Below, piece by piece: positions 10,813 through 21,274 of a stretch of DNA of 64,000 nucleotides. The position numbers and the translations under genes are program-made. Numbering within the stretch: position 1 is the stretch's first letter; the number at the start of each line of letters is the position of its first letter. The notes below the pieces were generated by a model. The model worked only from the letters and a program-made list of their open reading frames with translations, was not told where the DNA came from and did not search any database. The stretch lies in assembly GCA_029876055.1 (NCBI GenBank), contig CM056874.1, positions 248,001 through 312,000 on the forward strand. The letters are read 5' to 3'. Source of the stretch: Madurella fahalii (Eukaryota; Ascomycota; Sordariomycetes; Sordariales).

Positions 10813-12289
10813 TTACGGAGCGCAAAATGGCTCAGCCTTCATCTCAAAGTCGGGCGTGTGGCCCTCGCCAACCGCCTTGAGAGCGACATCGTCGAGTGGC
10901 AGCATCCGGCCGCCGGTAGCCTTGCGAGAGCCGGCCTTGGCCATCTCACGGCGGATACCGTGGTTGACGGCGTCCAGGACGGTATCGACCAGCTTGCGTG
11001 GCTTGTACTTGGGCTCGGTGCCCTCCTGATACACGCCCGTCTTGACGAGGATGCTGTACCACTCGTTCTTGCTGATCTCGTTCATCGAGTTGGTGCCGCG
11101 GATGTCCGACTCGGGCGTGTCGCCGACAAAGTAGACGGTCGCGGGGGGCTCGGCCTCGGGAAGGCCGTGCTGGGTCGCCCGCCACTGCTGCAGCAGGCGT
11201 GTGGCGAACTCAAAGGTCGACACCTGCGGCTTGCCAAAGGCGTGCGTCTTGAGCTTGCGCCCGCCGGTCGTGTCCTCGAAGACGGTCTCGACGATCCTGC
11301 GGAGGGCGCCCATCCCCAGCCGGGCGTGCTCGTGGGCGGCTGACCACAAGACGTCGTTGTGGCTAAAGAAGATGGGCGGGCCCTCGTCAAAGGTCTCGGA
11401 CCGTGTCTCGAGCCGGCCGCCCTTGCTCTGGGCGATGTCGAGGATGATTTGCAAGTCCGACGCCCAGTCGCGGCTGTCGGCGAAGACGAAGACGGCCTCG
11501 ACGACAATGTCGCTCAACTTGCCGCGTGCCAGGAGATCGCGCGAATTGCGATGCTCCGTCTCGGTCAAGCGCCGGAAGGGGGCGGTGGCGGCGTTGGCCT
11601 TGAGGATATCGCCGGGCGTGATGACGTCCCGGAAGCCGTAGCTCTCGGCCACCTGGCGACACTTCTCGCCCTCGCCGCCGACGACGAGGACCGTGCCGTA
11701 GCGGTCGGCAAATTCCCGCATAGGTGTGTGGCCGCAGATGAACTGCCCGGGCGACACTTCGATCTCGAGTTGCTGCGAGAGATCGCGGCAGCGCTCCGTC
11801 TCGAACTTGCCACCACCGTTGGTAAGGAAGATGTATGGCCTGTGGGGAAGTTGGGTTAGCATCCTGAAAATCTGAGACCTGCGACGGGGAATTCACATAC
11901 ACTTTGATGCCGAACTCGTTCTCGCCGTTCAGCACCTTCATTGCCTCAACGGCTTCGGGGATCGGCCTGCCGCCCCGGATGAGTACGCCGTCAATATCGA
12001 AGGCGAAGGCAAAGTTGTCAGCCACGTCCGCGTCAACGGCGGGAGTGACCGGGGCCGTGATGGGCGTGGCGGGGCTAGGAGGCGTCACGCTCTCGGCCGG
12101 GGAGCACGGGTCCTCTTCCGTGCTAGAGCTAGAGGACGAGAGCGCCGGGGACGGCACCTCATCCTCGCCGGGCTCGTCCACGCCGAGCTCTTCCAGCCTG
12201 CGGCGGGCTGCGTTGAATTCTCCAGCAAAGCTGCTGCTCGAGACCTGCCGGGGGCCCATGCCCGGTCTCTGGATAGTGATCGAAGACAT
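10813..12289 (-). CDS. HAD-superfamily hydrolase, CECR5/HDHD5-like
   Basis: Two exons on the minus strand, 12289-11901 and 11839-10813, with a GTATGT...CAG intron, give 471 residues. After a low-complexity Ser/Pro/Thr-rich N-terminus of about 90 residues comes HAD motif I, FDIDGVLIRGG, with the nucleophile and acid/base aspartates at 98 and 100. Motif II follows (YIFLTNGGG), and the C-terminal acidic motif is VYFVGDTPESDI. This order and spacing match the class IIA subfamily TIGR01456 (cat-eye syndrome critical region protein 5), phosphatases of unknown physiological substrate. Family members are usually mitochondrial; the N-terminus here is not a clear presequence, so location is uncertain. 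The acceptor was chosen because it fuses GIKV to PYIFLTN without a gap. Confidence 0.88.
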
Positions 12290-14600
12290 GATGGGATATC
12301 AAAGGAATGACGAGCCGTTATGTCTCTGTTGAACGACCAAGGATAGGCAGGTGAGATTCCACCTGGTTGCGCATCGACTGGGTAGAGGACCGATGAGCCG
12401 ATGACTGCTGAGCTAATCTGGGAGCAGGCAGAGAGATGCCGGGGACTGCGCTCTTTTTATAGACGGACGAAGCCATCCATAACACGGCCTCATCAACAAT
12501 AAACAATTCAGGACCCTAGGTGGGGACGCAGGCTGGCAATCAGAGCGCCCCGAGACGGCACAAAACAGGGTCTCAGGGTCTTTGCAGGCAAAGTGGATAC
12601 CGGGGGAGGCGCGGGGGTGAGATTATCGATCGGGCTTGGGACCGCTTTTTTCATCAATCCACTGCCTCGCTTCGTGGCGTGGAAAAATGGAGATGGCAAG
12701 GCAGCCATCGCGAATGAACTCGGATAACACGCCAGCGCTGTAACTTGCGTATAGCCCCGTGCGGTACAACGCATTACTTGCACACCACCCTCGCCCCACC
12801 CCCCACCGATGCGCATGGTCCGATTCTGCCCCCTCGGATGCTCCATCGCAATATCCACCGCGGGGTTCAGACGCACTCTGGAGGGGACTCGGATTCCAGG
12901 GTCCAAAAGGGTTGTGTGGGTAGGGAGGGCTCGGCAGAGGCAGGTCTGCCTGAGGCCTTGAGCTGTGGAAGACTTCGGTCGGATAAGGCGGCGAGTGAGG
13001 CGGCAAGCACAGCGGAACGGAATGGGGATTAGCCAATGCTGACCGGGCCGGCATTCTGGCTGGGCGCGGTTGGCGTTCCCACGAAATAAAACAGGGTCTT
13101 GAGGCGAACCCAAAGGCAACGTTGAACCAGAGGAAAGGTGACGGAGAACGAAGATCAGGGGTGGTGGAACGAATTGCGCGCTAGTACGTGGCGATGACTC
13201 TGCCGGAGGCCGAAAAAGAGCGTGGGAAAAATAATGGAACGGCCGGTCAGACGGTACACCGCCTGGGAGGCGACGGCCAGGAACAGATCTCACCGTGGAC
13301 GGGTTCCGAGTGCATTGCTGCGGCTGCACGCGGCTGCACAGTGCCGATGCTATTCAGAGAGGGGCAAAATGAACCCCGGCAACGGAAAACACGGCGGAGG
13401 GGTTCGACCGCCAAGCCGCCGCGTCGGATGCACTGCCGATCCTTATGACGTCAGGACGGGTCCCCTTGGGGAAGTCTCTTCGGCCGGAGTGGGTCCCGGA
13501 GGCACACAGAGGAGCCGATTGCCGGCCAACAGGACGAGAACAGGGCACAGCCGAAGATCTTGGCCCGTAACATTTCACCCGACCGTCTCCCGGCCTGTTC
13601 CGCTACCCGGGACCGGGCTGCACCGTGCCAGATGGGAGAAAACTGCCAAGCCAATGCGATGGCCCCATGCAGGGGTCGCCGTCCGCCATTGGACGCGCCC
13701 CGACGCATCTCGCAAACCGATGAGACCTCTAATCTCTTTTTGCGTTTCTACAGTGTTGTGAGCACCGTGGCTCACTATGTCTTGAACATGTGAAGGGCGA
13801 CAGAGCGACATGGCAAGAGGCCTCCTCTGCAGTAGCGGCTCGGCACTTGGGACTCACCAAGGCTGCAAGCGCGGGTTAGGGTGCAGTATCAAAGATGCAG
13901 ATAAGAAAAGCAGGCGTCGATCCATGCCGTGAGACGCCAAGCAGTAGAAGTTCGGCTTGATCAACTTCCCATGGTCTTCCGTTGTGAGAAGAGGATCCGG
14001 CCCAACCAAGGCACAGGTGCAGTGTTGGCGTGTTTGGGCGCTGCTGTCTCTCGTCATCGCCGGCTTCAAATAACGGCTATGATGTAGACAAAAACTCTGC
14101 TGCAGGGAGCCAGCGAACGCCAGCGCGCCAGCGCGCCAGGTGTTGACGGAAGGCGGCGCCGCGTTCGTCCGACCGTTCGGACCCATGCTCGGTCTCGCAG
14201 CGATGTGGCAGTTTGATCTGACTCCACGATATCCATGGGCCACAGGAGTTGCGGACCTTGTATTCCCACGCCTTCCGGGCGCCGTTATCCGCCAACAAAC
14301 CCTATCGATTAGCTAGTTCAGTCCCAGCCTGTTTCTCGCGATTCGATGTAACATAGGCGGGAATACTGACTGTCAAAGTGTAGGATACAGTATGCTTTCA
14401 GTAATCTCCTTGGCAGCTTGGAATGCCTGTGACAACCTGGAGCGCCTGGTTAGCTGGCCCGAGGTTCCCCTCCTTCTTCTCCAGGGCGCTTCCTTGAACT
14501 CTCCCGACCGACCCGAGACCTACGTCGATTGCAGGAGTATTAACGAGAGAGCAGTGGACCAGGTGGACCTCCGTCCTTCCGCAATCACCAACCTCAGACA
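12290..14600. other. Intergenic, 2.3 kb
   Basis: Several frames are open for 60-270 codons on either strand, but they overlap one another, are rich in Arg/Ser/Pro as expected of chance frames in GC-rich DNA, and carry no domain. I see no gene. Confidence 0.5.
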
Positions 14601-15558
14601 CTAGTTCCCCTCCCGCTTGCAAATCGCAAAGCTGCCCCATGGGGAAGTTGCCATCCAGCCAGCGCCCTCAACCGCTGCTTGCCGTCTATCTCGCTCAGTC
14701 ACTGCATCCTCGGCGCCCATACTCCAGAAGGACGCGACCTCTGGCCGGTCGACACGCAGCCAGCCCTTTCGGCCCGCCGTGACCGCAATCTGGGAGGACA
14801 AGACAGCGGGGACGTCCCCGGCTGGGTTTGCACCGCCTCCAATGACCAACGTACCCCACCATTCACGGGAGCGGCTGCGATGTGACCCATATAGCATGTA
14901 ATTCTCGATCGAAGTGAGACATTCAGCCATGTGTCTGAAGCTTCCCCGCGCTGGCCGCACAATGTGGACATGGTGCAGATCTGCACGCTGAATTCCCAGT
15001 CGAGACCGTCGGTCGGTAGTTGTGGGACTCATCGATGATTCGCATTCGATCGGGGCCGTTGCGAGAAGCCGTACTGGGTCAAAGCGCCCCTCAAAATCGA
15101 CAATGGCGAGAGCCTTCTCGTACGGCGGTGCGATCAGGGTGGCGATAAGGACGTAGAGAAGCTCACGATGGCGACCCGTCACGGCCAGCGGTGCGGACTG
15201 CGTCGCGCGGAAATGTCGATTGACGAGGTCATTGAGAATCCCAAGCGGAAAGTTCTTTGGCCCGGTACTCGCGGGGGGCGCGTTGCCGGTGCTGCTATCA
15301 TTTTCGTTGGTCGTGGTCGCTGCTGCGAAGCTTTTGCGGAGAGACGCGAGGATCTGTGATGGGAAAAAGTTCGTTAGCAATTTTGCTGCTCGTAGCTTCA
15401 ACCATCCCACCCGACCATTGCGCATTGCTACTCTGAGATCCGAGCCCACCCGGCCAACCACATACCTCATCCAAATTCGCCTCGTCGATCTCCGCGAGTA
15501 CGCGAGAGCCGACACTCGCGGTTGCTGCGCTTCCTATCGCGTGCATCCCTCCCACCAT
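14601..15558 (-). CDS. XRCC2-like RAD51 paralogue with altered P-loop
   Basis: Two exons, 15558-15466 and 15353-14601, with a GTATGT...CAG intron, give 281 residues. The order resembles fungal XRCC2-type RAD51-like proteins: an N-terminal helix pair (SRVLAEIDEANLDEILASLR), a core strand-helix (ELLYVLIATLIAPP), a DFEGRFDPVRLL segment near residues 116-127 where RecA folds have their second strand, HVHIVRPARG, WWGTLVIGGG, and a C-terminal block (GRKGWLRVDR, GWMATSPWGSF). These proteins assist RAD51 filament formation in recombinational repair. The Walker A position reads VTGRHREL (residues 89-96) instead of a GxxGK[TS] loop, so nucleotide binding through a normal P-loop is unlikely. An in-frame ATG at 15546 is an alternative start. 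Family assignment rests on motif order only. Confidence 0.6.
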
Positions 15559-16270
15559 TGCGTTGTCCACTCGGTCGGCTCAATGGCACCTCCCTGCCAC
15601 GGCTTCCCGACCAGGAATCTGCCTGCCCGGGCGCAAATCGGCGCAGACGGTAAAGTCAGGAAGACACAAGACGGTCGCCGGATAGATTTGGCACGAGATT
15701 GCGAGCTGCTTGGCTTAGTGCAATATGATTGCGTTGTTCCGCATCCCGAGTTGGCAGACAGCCCGGTAAAGTGCTGGCCGGTCCAGCGATGGTTTCGCAG
15801 GTGAGCCTCCGATTCTAAGACCGTCCTTTTGACTGCGCCGGCTGTTTTGCCACGCAAAATTGCAGTCGCCAGATCGTGTGCTGATGCGGCAAGGTTAGGT
15901 GTCGAGACAAAAAAGGCATCTTTACGGCTGAAACAACTACTTGGGAAGCAACAGCCGCTCTGGGCTCAGCAGAGTTGGGTCCGCGAGAAGAGCAGGACAC
16001 ACACAGCATGGGCACTGTACAAAAAGCTGGCGCACGAAAATGAATCGTCCTAAAACGTCGATTTGTCTCTCCTCCCACTCCCGGTCTCGCCGTCCATGCC
16101 ACCCCTCGGTGCAGCCTCCTTAACAATGTCTATCTCTGGATAGGGTCGTAATACCCGCCCACCATATCAACTACCGATCCCGTCTGTCCGTATGACATGC
16201 AAATGATCCCAAAATCACTCCGTACTACCGTCTAAGCCACGTGTCGTAAGGTGCCCTGCCATCGCTCTCC
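15559..16270. other. Intergenic
   Basis: Between the XRCC2-like gene and the 3' end of COX9, both on the minus strand. No gene recognised. Confidence 0.5.
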
Positions 16271-16711
16271 CTAGGCTGCCTGCCTCGCCGCGCGCTCGTC
16301 CTCCAGTTTCTTGTAGTAGTTGTCGCGAGCCACCGTCCGTGGGACATGATAGCCGTACCTGGTGAAGAGTTAGAAACTCGGTGTTCTGGCATGTCGTGAC
16401 ACGAGTTCACGGTTCTCGTACCAGAAGGCGTTGCCAAAGGCGAATCCGAGACCTGCCGACCAAGAGTTAGCTCTCTGCGCGACTCAACTGAGCCATATCC
16501 CCAGGCCAGTAAACTCCCAAAGAACATAAGGCGGCTGACTCACCAAGCGCAATGCCAAGGTCAGTAATGAGGCCACGCCGGAGCATCTAAGGTCGGGTTA
16601 GCTCCGGCATTCAGAAGCTCCTCGGTCCCGCGGAGCACCATCAATTGACGACCATTGAGTCTGCCGAAGCGCGGGAGAAGTACGTACGCCAGTGATGGGT
16701 GCGATAGCCAT
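16271..16711 (-). CDS. cox9: Cytochrome c oxidase subunit COX9 (VIIa)
   Basis: Four tiny exons on the minus strand, 16711-16688, 16586-16544, 16452-16422 and 16358-16271, encode 61 residues. The start MAIAPITG is the conserved beginning of fungal Cox9 (yeast: MTIAPITG). It is followed by LRRGLITDLGIALGLGFAFG, the matrix-side arginines and the single transmembrane helix, and by an aromatic FWYGYHVPR and a charged C-terminal helix (YYKKLEDERAARQA). Cox9 is a nuclear-encoded single-span subunit of respiratory complex IV in the inner mitochondrial membrane. All introns are GT-AG (donors GTACGT, GTGAGT, GTACGA). Internal exons of 43 and 31 nt are near the lower size limit, so ORF-only predictors would miss this gene. 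The length agrees with the family (about 55-62 residues). Confidence 0.9.
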
Positions 16712-18284
16712 CTCGATTCAGATTTTTAGGCGTGTCTGGAGCGGAGGGGAAGCGAGCGCGGTGAGCAGCGATGATGATGTGCGTGGTTTGGCAGAGCTTC
16801 CACCGGGAATCATCTGATGCAATTATTAGAAGCTTAGTTGCACGTGACTTTAATGGGTCCCGGCAAAACTTCGGACTCACTCGTCAGCCCCGCGCAGATT
16901 TCAGCGATTCGACCACGCCATCGCACAGCCATTACGATCCACACGCCGTCTGCCGCGCCGTGTTCACTTCTTGCCCTCTTGGCAATCATTCGCAGGATCT
17001 TCTCGTAGATCAGCGACTTGTCGCCGATGACCGCAGCCTTGGCTCTTGAGCGAGACTCGACAGGATTTGGCGCACGTTTTCCATCCAAAGAAAAAAACCA
17101 AAAAGCTTATTTACATATGCTATCTTGCCACGCTCGGGAAGGAGGAGCACCTCAGGGATAACTTATCTCTGCTTCGTGCCGACAAGACCAGCTCTTGAGC
17201 GCCGAGATGCCTTCCCGTGAGGCGCTAGCGTAGCTTGCTCTCTGCAGAATTCAGCATCGGACATGGTGCTGAGAAGTAGCTTATTTATTGAGTGGCTGAA
17301 CCTGCATCCGAAGCATTGAGACAGTTAAACCGAACTGTGGTGAAGAATAGCAAGGGGAAAGAAAGGCCGAAAGAATAGAAGAGAAGAAGAAAAGAATAAA
17401 CTAATCTTCAGAGAACATCAAATGTGTAAGTGACAACTGCCAATGCCTGAGACAAGTCAATCTGCCTAACTCAGGCGTCAAGTCCTCCTAATGCGTAGTT
17501 AAATCTCCGTCCCCAATTGAAATTGCGCGAATAACCTTGGGAATTAGAGAAATATCCCCTTGGGATTTGCTGTTGCCGTAGCCCGTCGTCCACTCTCATA
17601 CGCACGATAATCCAAATGACAGAACGTAAAGTGTTAACCTTCTCCCTGACAACCACCTACCTTCACGTTCCCAACCAAGGTAAGACCCGTGGGCGAACCG
17701 AGCAATTGCAATGTTCCTGCCAACCCAAATCATTGAGAAGGAGAACATGCAGTTGCCCTCAACCATCTAGCTTAACACTGGGCAGGTGAGCGACGCGCTA
17801 GGCAACCTTCCCACCAGCAGGCGTAGAAGGAAGTACCTCGAGTAGTATATATACCTCTTATAGGCAGTATAATAAATAGTAGCTTCCTCTCATGTGACAA
17901 TGTGTGACCGAGGTGTTGGCAGGTGATGTGGCGTGTTATGAAGAGTTGATGTTCTTCTTCCTCTTCCTTCTCTTCTTCTCGAGTATCTTCAATTCGGTTC
18001 AGCTGCCTGTTGGCTAATTGCTGGCTCCCACGTTATCTCATGTGAGACAACTTCCTTGTCGCCACGTAGACATCGACTATCACAAGCACGGCACGGGTGT
18101 AGACTCCTTAATACTGGGATTGCATTCATTTGGGCCATCGATCATCATGAACTTATTAACGTATGAGAAAGCATAGGAGTGGGCCCAGATGCGGAACACC
18201 ACTCAGCAGCAGCCTTTGTGGAACGAGCAATGGCCATCGCAACAGGTACAACCAAGCATGAAACGACCACCTCGAAGCGTCATC
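16712..18284. other. Intergenic, 1.6 kb
   Basis: Contains the COX9 promoter. A purine-rich run lies at about 17350-17400 and a pyrimidine-rich run at about 17950-17985. A frame at 16834-17088 on the minus strand lies in the COX9 5' region and could be an upstream ORF, but nothing supports it as a gene. Confidence 0.45.
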
Positions 18285-18511
18285 TCATTGTCCATCGTCG
18301 GAAGTGGCTCGGGTCTCTTCAGGCTTTCGCGTCAGCTAGTTCTGAATGGACCAAAACAACAGGCCAAGTGCGAATGTCCGGAAATCAAAGGTTTGCTCAC
18401 CGGCTGGTCTGTGACAACTCTTTTCGCGCCCGGTTCCGAGAATGCGGGGTTGGGGTTGGGGTTGGCGGCCTCCATGGGTGCCTGCAGCTTTGGTTCATGG
18501 GTTGTAGACAT
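18285..18511 (-). CDS. Candidate 49-residue two-exon protein
   Basis: From the ATG at 18511 the minus strand reads MSTTHEPKLQAPMEA with a tandem Asn-Pro stretch, ending exon 1 at 18401 with a GTGAGC donor. A branch-like CTGAC precedes the acceptor, and exon 2 (18323-18285) adds 12 residues and a stop. The peptide is hydrophilic, with no signal or domain. Good splice sites in the middle of an otherwise empty region suggest a small gene, but the evidence is weak and the downstream structure could differ. Confidence 0.3.
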
Positions 18512-21274
18512 TGTCGGGTTTGATGAAGATGTAATTAGACTGGTGCTTGGATGTTAAGTTAAGAGGGAATTTTTTTCGGGTCGTATTGTATGGTAAAGCG
18601 GCCAGTCCTCCCTTAAGCGTGTCTAAGTCGGAGGATGGAGTGGTTAAAATAGAGTTTGCCGTCTGGATGTCACAGAATAAGCGCCGGGAGATTGACAAGG
18701 GTTTGGGAATTTGCTTTTATTGGCGGACGCCGGAAGCGGCGTGCTCTTTTGAATTAGATGTGGCTGGCGGAAAGTACAGCTCGACAGCCGGCATGGAGAA
18801 ATACAATACGACCCAATCGTTGAAATCCACGCTGTCTGCCCACTTTCCTTTACCATGCTTCATTTCTTCCTTCCCACATCCGAAGGAACTTTTAAGACTC
18901 TCCTCGACGCGAGGTCTCACCTCTCTCCCCTCGACTCCGACTATGTTCCCAGTCCAACCTAGATCTGGACCGCGGTGCCGAGAGCTCCAGCGTTTGACTA
19001 AAGCCACTTGACGGCCTAGATAGCTGCAGGCCAAAACACCGGCCGACAGCAACAAGTCCATGCCGGAAACATTCACTAAGTTCGTACGCGAAAGTAATGT
19101 CCGTATTGCGGCCTAGCTCGCCAAGCCCCTCCTCACCTAGTAGGCTCAAACACTAGGGGAGGGGGGATGAGTCCACAAGCGGGATGCGCAAACCAGTTTA
19201 TCAACGTTCCTCATAAGTAGAAGGCTTAGTTGGATCATTTATCATCAAGAACTCGACAGCCTGCATGAAGACTGGGCTCTGAAGACCCTAGACCGGCGCT
19301 ATCTAGGCTCGACTCGCGGTACGAGGTTCCGCAAAGAGTACGGTCCCCGACTTAGCTTCCCGAACCGCTCACAAAACCCACCATTATCCAGAATCCTGAG
19401 CAAGCCACTTGCGCAACGGTTATTTGCTTCAGGGCACGATGCATGGGAATGGAAGACAGTCTGAAGATACGGCTTTACCTGTTTTCGTGGGGAGAACTAC
19501 GGAACGAGTATATGGAACGCAAGAAGGCTATCGATGACAACTACGGCCGTTTGCTTGGCATTGCACCCCTCCCCTCCCAGGCGTTCACGACCAGGGTGGC
19601 TTAGAATAGGTGTTTTCTCCGTCTGTTCACATGAGCCATCGACTAACAGGACTAGCCGGTTTTCCCGATCGAATATGCAGATCTATTGTGAGAATGGCTC
19701 GCGTACTGCCTGGGTCAAGGTGTCTTGCCCGGTGAGTACAGAGTTGTACGCCAGCCCCTAATGGTAGAGGCATGGGCCATTCATGTCACGGTCCAGGGCC
19801 GTGATAATACACTTCTTACACGCCTGTCACTATAACCTAGACGGCGATATTCATAGGCTGTTAGAAGTCGGGATCAAGTTTGGGTTTATATCTTATTAGA
19901 ACTATCATTTGAAACTGGTTACTGTCAAGAGAGACATGCGGTGACGGACGAAGGGCGAGGGCGAGTATAGCCCATCTAATGGTAGGTAGGGCAATGTAAG
20001 GTGGTTGAAGCATCCAGCGGCGGGCTCTGCAGGTGAACTTTTCCAAACAAACCGCGTTTCCACCAACCCCCGCAGGCCCCAATTTTTAATGATACGGCAC
20101 CAGGTTTCTTGCTCAGACAGTGCTAATCTTGGATAGAACAACAAGGGGAAATGAGACGCATAGCATCAAAAGAATTCCAGCTCAACGCTGTAAAAGCTGC
20201 TGCCCTGTAGTTGTAGCGCGAAGGTGGTTGCAGCACTTGCCCTTTTCAACCATTCCGTTCCACGGGCGCTTCCGGGCCATTTGCAGATCGCACAATTTGG
20301 TTGGCATCGATGTGCATCCGGTGATGGAACTCGTTGCAGATGGCGGCGATCCCTTCGAACAGGTCATGAATGAGAACCCCGAAGGGCCCGTTACCAGAAA
20401 ACGGCAACTTGGGTGAGCATATATTGCATATCACTGTTTGTAATCGAGTGGAAGGAAAGTTTGGCACAGGATCGGGCAATTCAAGGAAGCTCAGATTCCG
20501 GAATGACAGCGGCGGCAAAACCCGAGTGACGGCAACAGATGATGGGTCCTTTTGCTGCGCTGTCGCTTGGTCAGGGCGGCCACACCATCGCGCCCGAAGA
20601 GGCTGTCCCCCTACCTTTGCTCGTAGTGGAATGGTCCTCCAAGGGTTCTTAGTGTTGGCCGTATTTCACTCTAAATTACTACACTTTGTGGCCCAAAAAC
20701 ACTTCCTACATTCTCCAGATATACCGTGCATCACTGTCCCGCTGGCTCGCCGTCTGTTGTTCACATAGGTGCCTCCTAAGGCGACACTGATAGAGTTTCT
20801 GACAGGCTTTCCTCGTCGCCAACGGTAGGCGACGTCAGATAACGCTGGAGAGGGCTGCAACGTATTAAGGTATTGGGCAGACAGCGGATCATAAACGCCG
20901 GTTGCCTGATCATTACCGTGGCGCTGGTTTTGAAGTGGGTAGGCGGTACTGTACGAGGATTTGGTGTCAATTACCACATAAGCGTAGTGGCTCCCATTTG
21001 AAGTTACGGAAAACCTTAGCATACACACTTACATAGGGTAGATATTAGGCAGTTACTGTACCCTTCAGTATTTGAACTGTAATTCCAATGCAGCATAACT
21101 ACAATTCTGTTTGTTTCACCATGGGGATACCTCTAAAAGCAGGCCCGCAACTAACCCGCAGCATCCCGCCGGCTTAACCATCTATCGGTATTCAGAATCA
21201 CCCCCATGCTCCCAGAAAACCCAACACACAACTACCCGCCTAGCGGCCCCAATAGAGACTCATAGCACGGCTTT
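18512..21274. other. Gene-poor region, 2.8 kb
   Basis: No gene supported. Many short frames on both strands lack domains. Just before it, inside the small candidate gene at about 18446-18465, GGGTTGGGGTTGGGGTTGG is the complement of its Asn-Pro codons. Confidence 0.5.

Noticed and set aside
12508..13329. 273-codon minus-strand frame between the HAD and XRCC2-like genes
   Set aside because: Pro/Arg/Ser-rich, overlapped by other equally open frames; no recognisable motif.
13385..13410. tRNA B-box-like GGTTCGACC
   Set aside because: No matching A box or cloverleaf stems upstream.
16834..17088. 84-codon minus-strand frame upstream of COX9 with a possible spliced extension
   Set aside because: Lies in the COX9 5' region; no family features. 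At most an upstream ORF.
18446..18465. Telomere-like GGGTTGGGGTTGGGG
   Set aside because: Not the fungal TTAGGG repeat, only three units, and explained by Asn-Pro codons of the opposite strand.
18547..19011. 154-codon plus-strand frame
   Set aside because: No domain or codon bias, and it sits where the promoter of the small minus-strand candidate would be.
20246..20518. 90-codon minus-strand frame with a protein-like stretch (IHDLFEGIAAICNEFHH)
   Set aside because: Looks protein-like for about 30 residues only; no start context, splice partner or family recognised.
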